A stretch of 64,000 nt of DNA, from positions 1 to 64,000 of the forward strand of contig JAAFIQ010000006.1 of NCBI GenBank assembly GCA_013298715.1, written 5' to 3'. The notes under the pieces are model-generated. The model did no database searches. It was not told the DNA's origin and worked only from the letters and a program-made list of their open reading frames with translations. Source of the stretch: Bacteroidota bacterium (GTDB taxonomy: Bacteria; Bacteroidota; Bacteroidia; B-17B0; Aurantibacillaceae). The position numbers were made by a program, and so were the translations under genes. Of the stretch, positions 43,285 to 52,895 are shown piece by piece. Position 1 is the first letter of the stretch; each line of letters starts with the position of its first letter.

Positions 43285-43800
43285 ATGAAAAAAATTTTAA
43301 AAGCAGTAGTATTTTCTACAGCAGTTCTTTTTGCAAGCTTTGCAAATGCCCAATCATCAGATGTTGTTGATGTAGCAATGGGTTCTAAAGATCACACAAC
43401 TTTGGTAGCTGCTGTTAAAGCCGCAGATTTAGTAGCAACCTTAAAAGGTGCTGGTCCATTTACAGTATTTGCTCCGGCAAATAGTGCTTTTGATAAACTA
43501 CCTAAAGGAACTGTTGAGAATTTATTGAAACCAGAAAGTAAAGAATCTTTAGCTAAATTGTTAACATACCATGTTGTTTCGGGGAAGCTTATGGCTGCAG
43601 ATGTTATGGCTGCAATTAAAGCTGGTAAAGGAAAAGCTGTGGTAAAAACAGTTCAAGGAGAAAGTTTAACAGCTTCGGTTGTTAAAGGAAAAGTAATTTT
43701 AACAGACTCAAAAGGTGGTAAAGCCACAGTTACGGCAACTGATTTAGCTGCAAGTAATGGTGTAATTCACGTAATTGATTCGGTGGTAATGCCTAAATAA
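43285..43800 (+). CDS. Secreted fasciclin-domain protein
   Basis: The 171-aa protein has a signal peptide (cleavage near FANAQ, residue 23) and one FAS1 domain with both conserved segments: H1 GPFTVFAPANSAFDKLP and H2 NGVIHVIDSVVMP, with the YHVVSGKL stretch between. FAS1 domains mediate adhesion. There is no lipobox and no T9SS tail, so it is probably periplasmic or released. It is monocistronic: a long upstream region with a palindrome and a strong terminator follow it. Confidence 0.95.
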   Translation: MKKILKAVVFSTAVLFASFANAQSSDVVDVAMGSKDHTTLVAAVKAADLVATLKGAGPFTVFAPANSAFDKLPKGTVENLLKPESKESLAKLLTYHVVSGKLMAADVMAAIKAGKGKAVVKTVQGESLTASVVKGKVILTDSKGGKATVTATDLAASNGVIHVIDSVVMPK

Positions 43801-43818
43801 TTTGTGCAACATTAAATT

Positions 43819-43852
43819 AAAAAAGGTTGTTTATTATTAAACAACCTTTTTT
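43819..43852 (+). terminator. Rho-independent terminator after the fasciclin gene
   Basis: A stem built from AAAAAAGGTTGTTTA (43819-43833) pairs with TAAACAACCTTTTTT (43838-43852) around a TTAT loop, the T-run being part of the stem end. It begins about 20 bp after the stop. Confidence 0.85.
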
Positions 43853-43945
43853 ATTTTTTGGTAATTAAGGGGTGAATAAAATTAAGTTTTGAAAAAATAA
43901 AATCGATTTCTATTAAATAGGAACAAAAAAATTAATCTTCAATAA

Positions 43946-44587
43946 ATGGAATCCCCAGTTATGGTAAGTGTTTTAATGGCTGTTTATAATACACCATTTA
44001 ATGTTATAAAGCGAGCAATAGACTCCGTTCTCAATCAAACGTTTAAAGAATTTGAATTGGTTATTGTTGATGATGGAAGTACGAAGGATGTGAATGGGCA
44101 ATTACTAAATTATGTAATTCTGAATCAAGAAAAAATACGGTACTTATGGCATTCTAATAGAGGCCAAGCTGAATCAATTAATGAAGGGGTTAAAATTAGT
44201 AAAGGAATTTTTATTACAATAATTGATGCTGACGATGAGTATACGCCACTCCATTTACAAAGATGTTTTGAGGAAATTAAAAATTTTGATTTAATCGCGT
44301 CTACTTCTTTAACCGTTGTAGATAAAGAAGAGGATTACTATGTTCCGGATAAAAATAATACGAGCAAACTAATACATGTAGATGAGTGTATTTTATTTGC
44401 AACATTATTTGGTAAAAAAGAGGTGTTTGAGGCAGTGAAATTTCAACAAAAATACGCTGCCGATGCACAGTTCTTTGAATTAGCTTCAGAAAAATTCTCA
44501 GTTAATAAAACCAACTTACGCACCTACGTGTATTATCGTAACAATAGTAATAGCCTAGTTTCAAAAATGAAAATTGGCAAAAAATAG
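43946..44587 (+). CDS. Short glycosyltransferase family 2 protein
   Basis: The 213-aa protein has a GT2 catalytic domain: VSVLMAVYNTPFNVIKRAIDSVL, the donor-site IVDDGS and the metal-binding DADDEY. It lacks the long C-terminal half of many GT2 enzymes, so it is short, but the catalytic core through FGKKEVFEAVKF is present. It is soluble with no signal. It sits between the fasciclin gene and DUF2071 with no partner glycosyltransferases, an isolated location. The substrate is unknown. Confidence 0.88.
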   Translation: MESPVMVSVLMAVYNTPFNVIKRAIDSVLNQTFKEFELVIVDDGSTKDVNGQLLNYVILNQEKIRYLWHSNRGQAESINEGVKISKGIFITIIDADDEYTPLHLQRCFEEIKNFDLIASTSLTVVDKEEDYYVPDKNNTSKLIHVDECILFATLFGKKEVFEAVKFQQKYAADAQFFELASEKFSVNKTNLRTYVYYRNNSNSLVSKMKIGKK

Positions 44588-44645
44588 ATTTGTTTAATTA
44601 TTTTCAAGCATGAAAATAGATTTATGATACAGTAAAATAGATTTT

Positions 44646-45359
44646 ATGATAACTTTTTTAACCGCTAAATGGCAAAATTTAATAATGGCTAATTATGAAA
44701 TAGAACCAAATGTTTTATTACCGTACTTGCCTAAAGGAGTTGAATTAGATTTTTACTTGGGAAAGACTTACGTTAGTTTAGTTGGGTTTTTATTTAAGGA
44801 TACAAAAATTTTCAAATTTCCAGTTCCATTTTTTGGAACTTTTGAAGAGGTTAATCTTCGGTTTTACGTAGTAAGAAAGCAGGGCGATTTAGAAAAGCGA
44901 GGAGTTGTTTTTATAAATGAAACCGTGCCAAACCAAGCAGTTGCCATGGTTGCAAATAAATTGTACAAAGAGCATTATGTTGCTGTTCCTACAAGGCGCT
45001 TGTGGAAGTATGAATCTTCCAAAAAAGAAATCACCTATAGTTGGCAGGTTAACAAAAGATGGAATTCTATATCTGTTGAAGCTGGGTTAGATAAACACAA
45101 AATAAAAACTGGAAGTATTGAAGAGTTTATATTTGAACACTATTTTGGTTATACCAAAGCGGATGAGAAAACAAGTATTGAGTACAAAATTAATCACCCA
45201 AGCTGGGAAATTAATCAAGTTAAAAATTATGCAATTGATTGTGATTTTGCTGAATTTTATGGGAATGATTTTAAAGTGCTAAACTTTACAAAGCCTCAAA
45301 CGGTAATGTTGGCAGAGGGTTCGGATATAAGCGTAGATTGGAAAAGGTATAAATTTTGA
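44646..45359 (+). CDS. DUF2071 (YqjF-like) protein
   Basis: The 237-aa protein matches the YqjF/DUF2071 family by the start FLTAKWQNLIMANYEIEPNVLLPYLP, the FPVPFFGTFEEVNLRFYV region and a C-terminal strand SLVGFL-type core. The family has an acetoacetate-decarboxylase-like fold, but its activity is not known. It lies alone, 58 bp after the GT2 gene, and its stop is followed by a hairpin with a TTCG loop. Confidence 0.92.
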   Translation: MITFLTAKWQNLIMANYEIEPNVLLPYLPKGVELDFYLGKTYVSLVGFLFKDTKIFKFPVPFFGTFEEVNLRFYVVRKQGDLEKRGVVFINETVPNQAVAMVANKLYKEHYVAVPTRRLWKYESSKKEITYSWQVNKRWNSISVEAGLDKHKIKTGSIEEFIFEHYFGYTKADEKTSIEYKINHPSWEINQVKNYAIDCDFAEFYGNDFKVLNFTKPQTVMLAEGSDISVDWKRYKF

Positions 45360-45398
45360 GGATAAAGATTCACGGAATAGCAATTTTTTTTGGTTAAT

Positions 45399-45416
45399 AA
45401 TTCTATTCGTAGAATT
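45399..45416. terminator. Hairpin with TTCG loop between convergent genes
   Basis: AATTCTA (45399-45405) and TAGAATT (45410-45416) form a 7-bp stem closed by a TTCG tetraloop, between two convergent genes whose stops are at 45359 and 45435. T- or A-rich sequence lies on each side, so a bidirectional terminator is likely. Confidence 0.5.
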
Positions 45417-45434
45417 GATTTATTAAAATTTATT

Positions 45435-46766
45435 CTAAAACTTCTCACCCTCCAATTTTGCAACTACAGCACTGGCAACGGCATTTCCAACTACGTTAGT
45501 AGCACTGCGCCCCATATCTAATAGTTGATCAACAGCTAAGAGTAATAATAATCCTTCACCCGGAATTTTAAACATGGTTAACATACCAGCAATAACAACC
45601 AAAGATGCACGCGGCACACCAGCCATACCTTTGCTGGTTACAAGTAAAATTAACATCATTTTTATTTGGTCAGCGGTGCTAATTTCAATGCCATAACTTT
45701 GCGCAATAAATACGGTTGCAAAGGTCATGTACATAATACTTCCATCTAAATTAAAACTATAGCCCAGAGGTAAAACAAAACTTACAATTCTATTACTAAT
45801 GCCATGTTTTTCTAAGGCTTCAATTGTTTTTGGCATAGCGCTTTCGCTACTGGCTGTGCTAAATGCCAATAGAATTGGTTCTTTAATATCGAGTAATAGT
45901 TTGTAAAATTTAATGCCAAATACTTTACAGATGGAAAAGAGAATTACAAAAACAAAAAACACCAAGCCAAAGAAAAAGCAAACAATTAAATACACGTAGC
46001 CACTTAGCACATCTAATCCTTGCTGAATTACTACCGCCGTTATAGCGCCAAATACTCCTAACGGAGCAAAACTCATTACAAAATTTGTAACCTTAAACAT
46101 TACATGACCCAAACTATCAAAGGCTTTAATGATTGGTTTGCCTTGCTCACCTATGCTTGCGGCTGCAATTCCAAAAAATAAGGCAAATACCACTATTGGT
46201 AAAATATCATTTGCGGCCATAGAACGTATAATACTTTCTGGAATAACATGATCAATAAAATTTTTAGCATCTTGTATATTTGCTTTAATGCCAGTGCTGG
46301 CGTTGGCTTCGGGTAAATCTAAGTGCATTACCTTGCCCGGTTGAAACACGTTTACTAAAACCAAACCAAGCGCTAAAGCTATTAAGGTGGCGCTTGTAAA
46401 ATAAATCATTGTTTTTAGTCCAATGCGTCCTACGCTTTTAAAATCGCCTACTTTAGCCACACCTAGCACCAATACAGCAAGCACTAAAGGAGCAATAATC
46501 ATTTTAATTAAATGCAAAAAAATATCGCTAAGGATTGAAAAATTAGATGCCACTTTTTTCTTTTGTTCTTTAAACACCTTTGCCTCGTATTTTGCCAAGG
46601 CCTTTTCAATTACTTGTTGCTGCTCTTTTTTGTAATTGTTTGAAAGTGTTTGTGTAACGGTGATTTTATTTGCGGTTATACTTTTATTAATTACAAATCC
46701 TATTGCAATACCAATAAACATTGATAAAATAATCCAAACAATTAATTTATTTTTTTTGAAATTCAT
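45435..46766 (-). CDS. Dicarboxylate/amino acid:cation symporter (DAACS family)
   Basis: The 443-aa protein is a sodium- or proton-coupled carrier of glutamate, aspartate or C4-dicarboxylates, with the SDF fold. Visible are helices such as KLIVWIILSMFIGIAIGFVI at the N-terminus, the serine-rich hairpin FSTASSESAMPKTIEAL, the helix GYSFNLDGSIMYMTFATVFIAQ (the NLDG motif contributes to the binding site) and SKGMAGVPRASLVVIAG. An unusual charged loop of about 40 residues follows the first helix (SNNYKKEQQQVIEKALAKYE). No partner genes are present. Confidence 0.95.
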   Translation of the reverse strand: MNFKKNKLIVWIILSMFIGIAIGFVINKSITANKITVTQTLSNNYKKEQQQVIEKALAKYEAKVFKEQKKKVASNFSILSDIFLHLIKMIIAPLVLAVLVLGVAKVGDFKSVGRIGLKTMIYFTSATLIALALGLVLVNVFQPGKVMHLDLPEANASTGIKANIQDAKNFIDHVIPESIIRSMAANDILPIVVFALFFGIAAASIGEQGKPIIKAFDSLGHVMFKVTNFVMSFAPLGVFGAITAVVIQQGLDVLSGYVYLIVCFFFGLVFFVFVILFSICKVFGIKFYKLLLDIKEPILLAFSTASSESAMPKTIEALEKHGISNRIVSFVLPLGYSFNLDGSIMYMTFATVFIAQSYGIEISTADQIKMMLILLVTSKGMAGVPRASLVVIAGMLTMFKIPGEGLLLLLAVDQLLDMGRSATNVVGNAVASAVVAKLEGEKF

Positions 46767-46794
46767 TTTCTTTTAAGAATAATTTAATGCTAAT

Positions 46795-47868
46795 CTAAGC
46801 TTTATTATCTACATATCTTCTCCATTTTTCGATAACGCTTTGCATGTCGCTTGGAATTTCGCTATCAAATTTTATTTTTTCACCCGTGTTTGGGTGTGTT
46901 ATACCAAGTGTTTTGGCATGTAACGCATGCCTAGGCATCAGTTCAAAACAGTTTTCAATAAATTGTTTGTACTTGCCGCTATTTACTCCTTTTAAAATAA
47001 TATCTCCTCCATATTCACCATCGTTAAATAATGGGTGGCCAATACTCTTAAAATGTACTCTAATTTGATGTGTCCTTCCAGTTTCTAATTTACATTCAAC
47101 AAGTGTAACATAGTCAAAACGCTCAATTACGGTGTAATGTGTAACGGCGTATTTCCCATGCTCGCTATCTGGCGGAAACACATCCATCACTTTTCTGTTC
47201 TTTAAATTTCTTCCAACATTTCCAATAATTGTTCCTTTATCCTCTTTTAAATTACCCCAAACTAAAGCCACGTATTTTCTATCCATGGTTCTGTCAAAAA
47301 ATTCTTTTGCCAATTTAACCATTGCCATTTCTGTTTTAGCAATAATAATAATACCACTTGTATTTTTATCTATACGATGTACTAAACCTGGTCGTTCTAA
47401 ATACAAATCGTTGTTGAGTTTGGTTTTAGTTTTTGGTAAATTTTGAAAACGATAGGCTAAGGCGTTTACTAATGTTCCTCTGTAATTTCCGTAACCGGGA
47501 TGAACCACCATGCCTGGCTCTTTGTTTACTATTACAAAGTACTCATCTTCATAAACAATGTTTATTGGAATATCTTCTGGAACAACCTCTACATCGCGCG
47601 GAGGAACAGAAAGTACAATTGAAATTTCGTCAAATGGTTTTATTCTGTAATTTGATTTTACAGGTTTGCCATTTACCAGAATACTTCCTGCCTCGCAAGA
47701 ATTTTGAATTTTGGTACGGGTAGTATTTGAAATACGGATATTGATAAACTTATCAATCCGCATCATTACTTGGCCTTTATCTACCTTAATATTATGATGT
47801 TCGTATAGTTGATGTTGTTCCTCATCTTCACCAATATCTTCAACATCTTCCTCATTAAAACGGCGCAT
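46795..47868 (-). CDS. RluD-family 23S rRNA/tRNA pseudouridine synthase
   Basis: The 357-aa protein has an N-terminal S4 RNA-binding domain (about residues 35-95, RIDKFINIRI...RTKIQNSCEAGSILVNG) and the RluA/RluD catalytic domain with HRIDKNTSG; the catalytic aspartate is Asp167. It modifies uridines in rRNA. An acidic N-terminal extension (EEDVEDIGEDEEQHQ) is typical of Bacteroidota members. The stretch RluD, T9SS-type cargo gene, PASTA protein is a conserved-looking order around this gene. Whether it acts at U1911/1915/1917 like RluD is not shown. Confidence 0.93.
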   Translation of the reverse strand: MRRFNEEDVEDIGEDEEQHQLYEHHNIKVDKGQVMMRIDKFINIRISNTTRTKIQNSCEAGSILVNGKPVKSNYRIKPFDEISIVLSVPPRDVEVVPEDIPINIVYEDEYFVIVNKEPGMVVHPGYGNYRGTLVNALAYRFQNLPKTKTKLNNDLYLERPGLVHRIDKNTSGIIIIAKTEMAMVKLAKEFFDRTMDRKYVALVWGNLKEDKGTIIGNVGRNLKNRKVMDVFPPDSEHGKYAVTHYTVIERFDYVTLVECKLETGRTHQIRVHFKSIGHPLFNDGEYGGDIILKGVNSGKYKQFIENCFELMPRHALHAKTLGITHPNTGEKIKFDSEIPSDMQSVIEKWRRYVDNKA

Positions 47869-47876
47869 AGCAATAC

Positions 47877-49820
47877 TTAGTGGTGAACAATAATTTTTTT
47901 AGTTGAAAGTAGGTGCTGGTTTTTTGAATAAACCGAAACAAAGTATATGCCATCTGAAAGTTGCGATGTGTTAACTGTACAACTTCCGTTTACTAACTCA
48001 TTTTGCATTAACACTTGGCCAAGGCTTGAGGTTACTTTAATAGTGGCGTTTTGAAAAGCGGCTTCCGTATTACCTGATTCCAAATAAATTGAAAATTGCT
48101 CGTTGCTAGGGTTAGGGTAGAGGAGAAGATTCGTAATTTCGTTTTGGTTTTCTTTGTTGCCAACCACTACAATTTTTTTGCCAAAAACAGGATTCATCAT
48201 AACCGAGCCATATATGCCTGATGGTGTCCAGCCATTGCCACTATCGTAATAAAGTTTAGAGCTGCTGTTTGTGTTTTTATCGAACCCAACTGGTATACCA
48301 GAGGCAACATTTTGCTGAAAGCCAATGTAATATACCCCTGCAGTTAAAATTTGTTTTGAATCTAATACGTACTCAAAAAATGGTTTAAAAGGTGCGTTTA
48401 CATATTTAACCGAGTCAGCAGAATTACGGTAAATAATGTTTGAAGGTACGCCGTTGGCATTATCCCAAATTATTATTGAAAAGGTGTAAGCTGATGTATT
48501 TGCAATATTGCCAATAGGATCGAAGTAAATGCGCACGGCCCTTAAGGTATCTGTTATCGTTGTTACAATTTTTTGTGCAATTTTACCTCCAATGGCTTGC
48601 ACGTAATAGCCACCTTCTGAACTTCCATCATCATACGCGAAATAATTTCTGAACTTTTGAATTTGAATTACTGTGTCGTTTGTTTTACTAAAATCGTTTG
48701 AAAAAGCAGTTGTGCCGATATAATGTTTTATTGTGAAATCCGCACTATCACTAAACGGAGAAAACGTGTAATTAAATGATGGGTTTGAATGTGCTTGGAA
48801 ATTACTCCAACCAGTATACTTGAATCTGCCAAGGCTACCATTTGTTCCTCCATTATAAGTATGAACTATTGAATTAGTATTATTTCTGAATTCACTGGCA
48901 TAAGACATATTTATGTTGCCATTGCTATTATTCCTTATCCATACATTTTGGTTAGTACCCATATTGCCAGCCAAATAATGGTTCCAAGGCATGCTGTAAT
49001 AATCTTTAATTAAAGAACTTGGTACAAATCCTAAACTTATGTCATTAAAGGTAGTGTCGGCAATTTGTTTTCGATTTTTATCTAGGTAAACATAATCAAC
49101 GTGCCAATGATCGAAGTTGCCGCTCGTATTTGCGTAATTTTTGATTCTAAACTTAAAGTTATCTTGTAAGAAGGATGTGTCGTTAATCCAAACAAAGGCA
49201 CGTTTAAACACGGTATCATTGGTGTTTGGATTCGTATTTCCTCTTGAAAACCAAACCGTTTGCCATTTATTTTGGTTTGGTTTAAAAAAATCGACAACTA
49301 AGGAATCGCTTACCTCAGGATTTTCGCCACGTCCGCGTGCTTGGTAATAAAAAATTAATGCCGTGCTATCACTAGGTTGTAATGTTTGCGAAGTTGCAGT
49401 TACAATTTTTAAATTAATCGGTTTTGAGGTTAGCATATCTGCCGGAAATGCAATATTAGTATTGGTAAGATTTGGCGCATAGGGGTAACCTCTCTTGTTT
49501 AATCCATCAAATGTGGCAACACCAATGCTAGGTGGGGCTATTGGATAAGTTGTGTTTACATAAACATTAGAATCTTGCCAAAGAAGAAATGAAGGACGGA
49601 TGTTGGTGGCCGCATAAGAAAAATCATCAAAAAAAGGAATTTGTAAAGAACCAGTGGCTGTTTTTGCAGTTTGAATTGAGGGATGAATTTCATCGTTATG
49701 TAAATTGTAAACTTGAGTTATGTTGGATTTTGAAGGTCCAACATATTCTTGAGCCAGTAATGAATTAAAATAAAAAAGGATACAAATTACTAGGCTTAAA
49801 TTATTCTTTATTTTCTTCAT
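47877..49820 (-). CDS. Secreted T9SS type A cargo protein of unknown function
   Basis: The 647-aa protein has a signal peptide (to about residue 23, NSLLAQ) and a T9SS sorting domain over its last 80 residues, starting near LLLYPNPSNEQFSIYL and ending STKKIIVHH. The body contains several beta-rich segments, including FDDFSYAATNIRPSFLLWQDS near residue 65 and LVVDFFKPNQNKW and a later jelly-roll-like region, but no enzyme motif. It lies between PASTA and RluD genes, overlapping the PASTA gene's end by 20 bp, so it is part of that transcript. It is probably a cell-surface protein. Confidence 0.85.
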   Translation of the reverse strand: MKKIKNNLSLVICILFYFNSLLAQEYVGPSKSNITQVYNLHNDEIHPSIQTAKTATGSLQIPFFDDFSYAATNIRPSFLLWQDSNVYVNTTYPIAPPSIGVATFDGLNKRGYPYAPNLTNTNIAFPADMLTSKPINLKIVTATSQTLQPSDSTALIFYYQARGRGENPEVSDSLVVDFFKPNQNKWQTVWFSRGNTNPNTNDTVFKRAFVWINDTSFLQDNFKFRIKNYANTSGNFDHWHVDYVYLDKNRKQIADTTFNDISLGFVPSSLIKDYYSMPWNHYLAGNMGTNQNVWIRNNSNGNINMSYASEFRNNTNSIVHTYNGGTNGSLGRFKYTGWSNFQAHSNPSFNYTFSPFSDSADFTIKHYIGTTAFSNDFSKTNDTVIQIQKFRNYFAYDDGSSEGGYYVQAIGGKIAQKIVTTITDTLRAVRIYFDPIGNIANTSAYTFSIIIWDNANGVPSNIIYRNSADSVKYVNAPFKPFFEYVLDSKQILTAGVYYIGFQQNVASGIPVGFDKNTNSSSKLYYDSGNGWTPSGIYGSVMMNPVFGKKIVVVGNKENQNEITNLLLYPNPSNEQFSIYLESGNTEAAFQNATIKVTSSLGQVLMQNELVNGSCTVNTSQLSDGIYFVSVYSKNQHLLSTKKIIVHH

Positions 49821-50439
49821 CTTCGTTTTGAGGATCGTTAAAATTGGGGGTTGTAATTAGGCTACTATCGGTTGAACTGGCTGTAAAATAATAATCTTTG
49901 CGACCTATAACCAATCCTATGGTACTGCCCTTTTTTATAGGTGTTCCGGGCTGAATATTTTTGCCATTGTATGATTGAGCTATGATACAGCCGTTACAAT
50001 CAGCAGATTTTTCATCAACTTTACCTAGTTTTAAACCATAGCTATTTAAAACAAATTTGGCTTGGCGTTCGCTTAAATCTACTAATTTTGGCATAATAAT
50101 TTGTGGTGCAACCATTCCAGTAACGTAAAGATAGATGGTTCTATTGTGTTTTACTTTAGAATTAACTTCTGGGTCCTGTCTAACAACAATGCCTGGTGTT
50201 TGTTTTGGGTCGTAAATACTATCAATAATTTGAATTGCTAGCTCTTTATCTTTTACAAAATTAGTTAATTCTGTTATTTTTTTTCCCTTAAAATCAGGCA
50301 CTTCAATGTATTCTCCATGATTGGTGTAAGAATCTAACCCCTTAATAGTTATAAAAAAAATTAGAACTACAGATGCGGCAATAATACCAAGGTTAATAAA
50401 GAATTGTTTGCTTTTAATAAACTGAAAAAAGTTGCTCAT
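49801..50439 (-). CDS. PASTA-domain protein, single membrane anchor
   Basis: The 212-aa protein has an N-terminal membrane helix (FINLGIIAASVVLIFFITIKG) and two or three PASTA units: EYIEVPDFKGKKITEL, APQIIMPKLVDLSERQAKFVLNSYGLKLGKV and a final half repeat GTPIKKGSTIGLVIG. PASTA units bind muropeptides or beta-lactams in kinases and penicillin-binding proteins; here no kinase domain is fused. The C-terminal tail is acidic (DPQNEDEENKE). In Bacteroidota this protein is commonly next to an RluD-type gene, as here. Confidence 0.92.
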   Translation of the reverse strand: MSNFFQFIKSKQFFINLGIIAASVVLIFFITIKGLDSYTNHGEYIEVPDFKGKKITELTNFVKDKELAIQIIDSIYDPKQTPGIVVRQDPEVNSKVKHNRTIYLYVTGMVAPQIIMPKLVDLSERQAKFVLNSYGLKLGKVDEKSADCNGCIIAQSYNGKNIQPGTPIKKGSTIGLVIGRKDYYFTASSTDSSLITTPNFNDPQNEDEENKE

Positions 50440-50481
50440 AGCTAATCCGTTAAAGATAAATAAATTTCAGTTTCAAAAAAA

Positions 50482-51621
50482 TTAAAAAGTGCTAATAAAT
50501 TCTGTAATTAAATTGAAAACATCCACATAATCGGTTAGTGGCAAAGTAGCTGCAATATCATCTACATCGTGATAGGCAGCAATTCCACCAAGGGTATATA
50601 AAAAGAAACAAGGTACCCCAGCTTCGGTAAACCAATAATGGTCGCTGTTTTGAGCTTTGCCACGCTTTTTAATTTGTTTTACTAACTTCTTTTCGTTGTT
50701 AATTTTTGTAATTCTATCAAACTCGTTTGTATGAATGGCGCCGTTTACAAGCATAAAGCCATCATCGCCAGTTCCGAGTAAATCAAGGTTCAAAAGAAAT
50801 TTTATTTTTGATAAATCAATGCTTTTATTCTTTACAAAGTGTTCAGAGCCGAGCAAACCAGCTTCTTCGGCAGCAAATAAAATAAAAATAGTTTTGTATT
50901 TAGGCGGGTTTGTTTTGTAATACTTAATTAAGTTTAAAATTACGCTTACACCACTTGCGTTATCGTTGGCTCCCGGAAAAAAAGTGTTTTTACCCATACC
51001 TCCCAAATGATCGTAATGTGCTGAAAATACAATGCAAGAGTCGGATTGGCTTGTACCATCAATATAACAGCCAATATTATTGCTTTTAAAAGGCATTACT
51101 TTTTGAGAAATGTTAACCGAAACTTCTTTAAACGATTTACCTTTAAAGGTCTTGTTAAGTTCAATTTCGCAATAGTTATTTGCAAAGCCGCCCACACTAT
51201 AGGTAAGTTTGTTTTTTACCTTTAACGTTAGTGGAATGTAAGAGTTTGCTTTGTGAGTAACACTATCTGTTTCTGTAAGGCTAAATTTTCCTTTAATGGC
51301 AGTACTTGTGGGGTCTAAAATAAAATCTTTCCCAGGTGTCAGTTTTGTTCCATCTAAACTTACATCAACTTTATTTTTAAAGATGTTTACCTTGTGTGTA
51401 AATGATTGTGTAAAACTCCCATTAAACAATGGTTTTGTCTTTTGAGAAACTATTTCTGAAACTAAAAATTTTTCGGCAGTTTGAAGACCGTTTTTTACGT
51501 AACCCCTTCCGAAACATGCTTTGCTGGTTAAAAATTTTATAATTTTCCTTGCATAAAGTGTATCGTTACCAAAGGCAATAGTGCTTAAAGAAAGTAAGAG
51601 AATTAAAAGTAGTTTTTGCAT
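50482..51621 (-). CDS. Secreted M28-family zinc peptidase
   Basis: The 379-aa protein has a signal peptide (to about residue 18, STIAFGN) and an M28 aminopeptidase domain: the metal-binding segment FSAHYDHLGG, PGANDNASGV with the catalytic-site Asp, FAAEEAGLLGSEHF with the Glu pair, and a further NSDHYWFTEAGVPCF near the C-terminus. It probably trims peptides in the periplasm or outside. The start overlaps the upstream gene's stop (TAATG). Exact substrate unknown. Confidence 0.93.
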   Translation of the reverse strand: MQKLLLILLLSLSTIAFGNDTLYARKIIKFLTSKACFGRGYVKNGLQTAEKFLVSEIVSQKTKPLFNGSFTQSFTHKVNIFKNKVDVSLDGTKLTPGKDFILDPTSTAIKGKFSLTETDSVTHKANSYIPLTLKVKNKLTYSVGGFANNYCEIELNKTFKGKSFKEVSVNISQKVMPFKSNNIGCYIDGTSQSDSCIVFSAHYDHLGGMGKNTFFPGANDNASGVSVILNLIKYYKTNPPKYKTIFILFAAEEAGLLGSEHFVKNKSIDLSKIKFLLNLDLLGTGDDGFMLVNGAIHTNEFDRITKINNEKKLVKQIKKRGKAQNSDHYWFTEAGVPCFFLYTLGGIAAYHDVDDIAATLPLTDYVDVFNLITEFISTF

Positions 51622-52217
51622 TAATTAAATCTTTTAGAAGCTAAATTGTAGAATAACTTTACCGTTTCATTTTTTTCATTCCAAAAGTATACGTGCTTTA
51701 ACTCACCTAAATAAACTTCGGCTTCTTCCCAGTTAGGTAAGGTATTTAATTGTTCTATAGCAATATTAAACTCGGTTTGATTTTGTTTAAACAATTCATT
51801 TATAATTCTAAATTTATCATTAATCCCTAATACAATTTTTTTGTGATTGGATTTGTTTTCTACTACATCTATTGGTGTTGGAGGTACAACTATTTCTTGT
51901 TGTTTCGATTCAATTTTTTCTTCAGGTAGTTGTGTTGTAGTGGTTTGCTCTGGTACAATTCTTTTTTCTTCTGTTACAATTTTTTCACTTTGCATTTCGC
52001 TTACTTTGGCATGTATATTAAAGCTTGGCGATAGTTCTTTGTTTTGTTTTAAATGTTTGTAAACAGCTAGTTGCTCTTGCAGGCTGGCCAATTGTATTTT
52101 TAGCGAATCGCAATCGTTTACGCTTGGGTGTATTTTGTGTTGAACAAACAACTCCAGCGTTGGCATTAAGTCGTTAATTTCTGTTTGTATGTTTGCTAAA
52201 ATTTTTTCAATTGCCAT
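51621..52217 (-). CDS. Hypothetical coiled-coil protein conserved in Bacteroidota
   Basis: From ATG 52217 the protein is 198 aa; the longer frame start at 52256 falls in the leader. The N-terminal half is helical (MAIEKILANIQTEINDLMPTLE) and includes coiled-coil pieces; the middle is a low-complexity linker rich in Gln, Glu and Pro. The C-terminal 65 residues (VLGINDKFRIINELFKQNQTEFNIAIEQLNTL...) form a compact domain that I remember as common in Bacteroidota but have no function for. It overlaps the M28 gene in a TAATG. Divergent from tdk. Confidence 0.75.
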   Translation of the reverse strand: MAIEKILANIQTEINDLMPTLELFVQHKIHPSVNDCDSLKIQLASLQEQLAVYKHLKQNKELSPSFNIHAKVSEMQSEKIVTEEKRIVPEQTTTTQLPEEKIESKQQEIVVPPTPIDVVENKSNHKKIVLGINDKFRIINELFKQNQTEFNIAIEQLNTLPNWEEAEVYLGELKHVYFWNEKNETVKLFYNLASKRFN

Positions 52218-52303
52218 GTTTATAATTTTGTAATTAATTATTGTTTGAATATACAACGCATTGACTTATTTTTAGCTTTTAATTTTTTAACCCATTTTAA
52301 ACA

Positions 52304-52870
52304 ATGCTAAACGAAAAACCTGATACACCTAAAAAACAAGGTTGCATTGAAGTAGTTTGTGGTAGCATGTTTTCGGGTAAAACAGAGGAACTAATACGCC
52401 GTTTAAAACGCGCCCAATTTGCCAAACAAAAAGTTGAAATTTATAAGCCAACTGTGGATAAACGCTACGATGATTTAAAAGTTGTGTCGCACAGTGGAAT
52501 TGAGATTATGAGCACGCCAGTGCCAAACAGCACAAATATTTTGTTATTAGCAAGTGATGTGGATGTTATTGGTATTGATGAAGCACAATTTTTTGATGAA
52601 GAATTACCTAATGTGTGCACAGAGCTTGCCAATAGAGGCATTCGTGTAATAGCTGCTGGGTTAGATATGGATTTTTTAGGCAAACCATTTGGTCCAATGC
52701 CTGCTTTGATGGCTATTGCAGAGCATGTTACAAAAGTGCAAGCAATTTGCGTAAAGTGTGGTAGTTTAGCTTACGTTAGCCACCGCACATCTGCGAGCGA
52801 AAATTTAGTATTACTAGGTGAAACCGATAGCTACGAACCTTTGTGCAGGGCTTGTTATAATGAGGGGTAG
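52304..52870 (+). CDS. tdk: Thymidine kinase
   Basis: Tdk phosphorylates thymidine to dTMP in nucleotide salvage. The 188-aa type II enzyme has the P-loop GSMFSGKT (residues 20-27), the acidic DEAQFFDEE motif and the structural zinc cysteines: CVKCG and the later CRAC pair. The length is normal, and the protein is cytosolic. It is convergent with the phosphoesterase and divergent from the coiled-coil gene. No lesion is seen. Confidence 0.97.
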   Translation: MLNEKPDTPKKQGCIEVVCGSMFSGKTEELIRRLKRAQFAKQKVEIYKPTVDKRYDDLKVVSHSGIEIMSTPVPNSTNILLLASDVDVIGIDEAQFFDEELPNVCTELANRGIRVIAAGLDMDFLGKPFGPMPALMAIAEHVTKVQAICVKCGSLAYVSHRTSASENLVLLGETDSYEPLCRACYNEG

Positions 52871-52895
52871 GATATGTGAGGTTACGAAGCTATGA

